Positions 16,417 through 16,417 of a stretch of DNA of 16,417 bases are shown piece by piece (position 1 is the first letter of the stretch; each line of letters starts with the position of its first letter). Under the pieces are notes generated by a model. It was not told the DNA's origin and searched no databases. It saw only the letters and a program-made list of their open reading frames with translations. The DNA comes from DATDAH01 sp036525535 (lineage in GTDB: Bacteria > Actinomycetota > Acidimicrobiia > Acidimicrobiales > DATDAH01), in contig DATDAH010000271.1 of assembly GCA_036525535.1 (NCBI GenBank), forward strand, positions 1-16,417, given 5' to 3'. The position numbers and the translations under genes were made by a program.

Positions 16417-16417
16417 A

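Overview
The window is dense, high-GC bacterial chromosome. It has GTG starts, 4-bp stop/start overlaps and very short intergenic gaps. Gene content and order (tig-clpP-clpX-...-folC-ndk-mreB-mreC-mreD-PBP2-rodA) match the arrangement I know from Streptomyces and related Actinobacteria, and the single clpP is of the actinobacterial ClpP2 type. Several upstream regions carry TAnnnT -10-like hexamers a few bases before the start codon, which suggests leaderless or near-leaderless transcripts as in many actinobacteria. I infer an actinomycetote, possibly of the Acidimicrobiia; the class is a guess from protein style, not a measurement.

Minus strand, 11054 down to 1. The first block is protein quality control: trigger factor, then ClpP, then ClpX. 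It runs through a small unrecognised 141-residue protein (glycine-zipper segments plus 11-residue amphipathic repeats) into folC (folate metabolism) and ndk (nucleotide metabolism). Many junctions overlap or nearly touch, so this part looks like one transcription unit. A 157-bp gap at 5384-5540 holds candidate promoter elements. Beyond it lies the cell-elongation (Rod complex) operon: mreB, mreC, mreD, the transpeptidase PBP2 (mrdA) and the glycosyltransferase rodA, which runs off the left edge.

Plus strand, 11122 to the right edge. A 67-bp divergent intergenic region separates tig from an AlgI-like membrane-bound O-acyltransferase (MBOAT) gene that has no visible partner gene. Next comes a large secreted multidomain M4 (thermolysin-like) metallopeptidase of 1187 residues, preceded by a probable leaderless promoter overlapped by a perfect 10-bp inverted repeat. 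Two tandem tRNA genes, Pro(UGG) and Gly(UCC), one base apart and both with encoded CCA, end the window.

No stretch longer than about 160 bp lacks a gene. I see no mobile element, CRISPR array, phage gene, riboswitch or strong U-tract terminator. The most unusual items are the 11-mer-repeat protein between clpX and folC, the lone ClpP2-type subunit, the missing valS in an otherwise conserved neighbourhood, an Ala/Asp/Glu-rich insertion in PBP2, and the inverted repeat on the M4 peptidase promoter.
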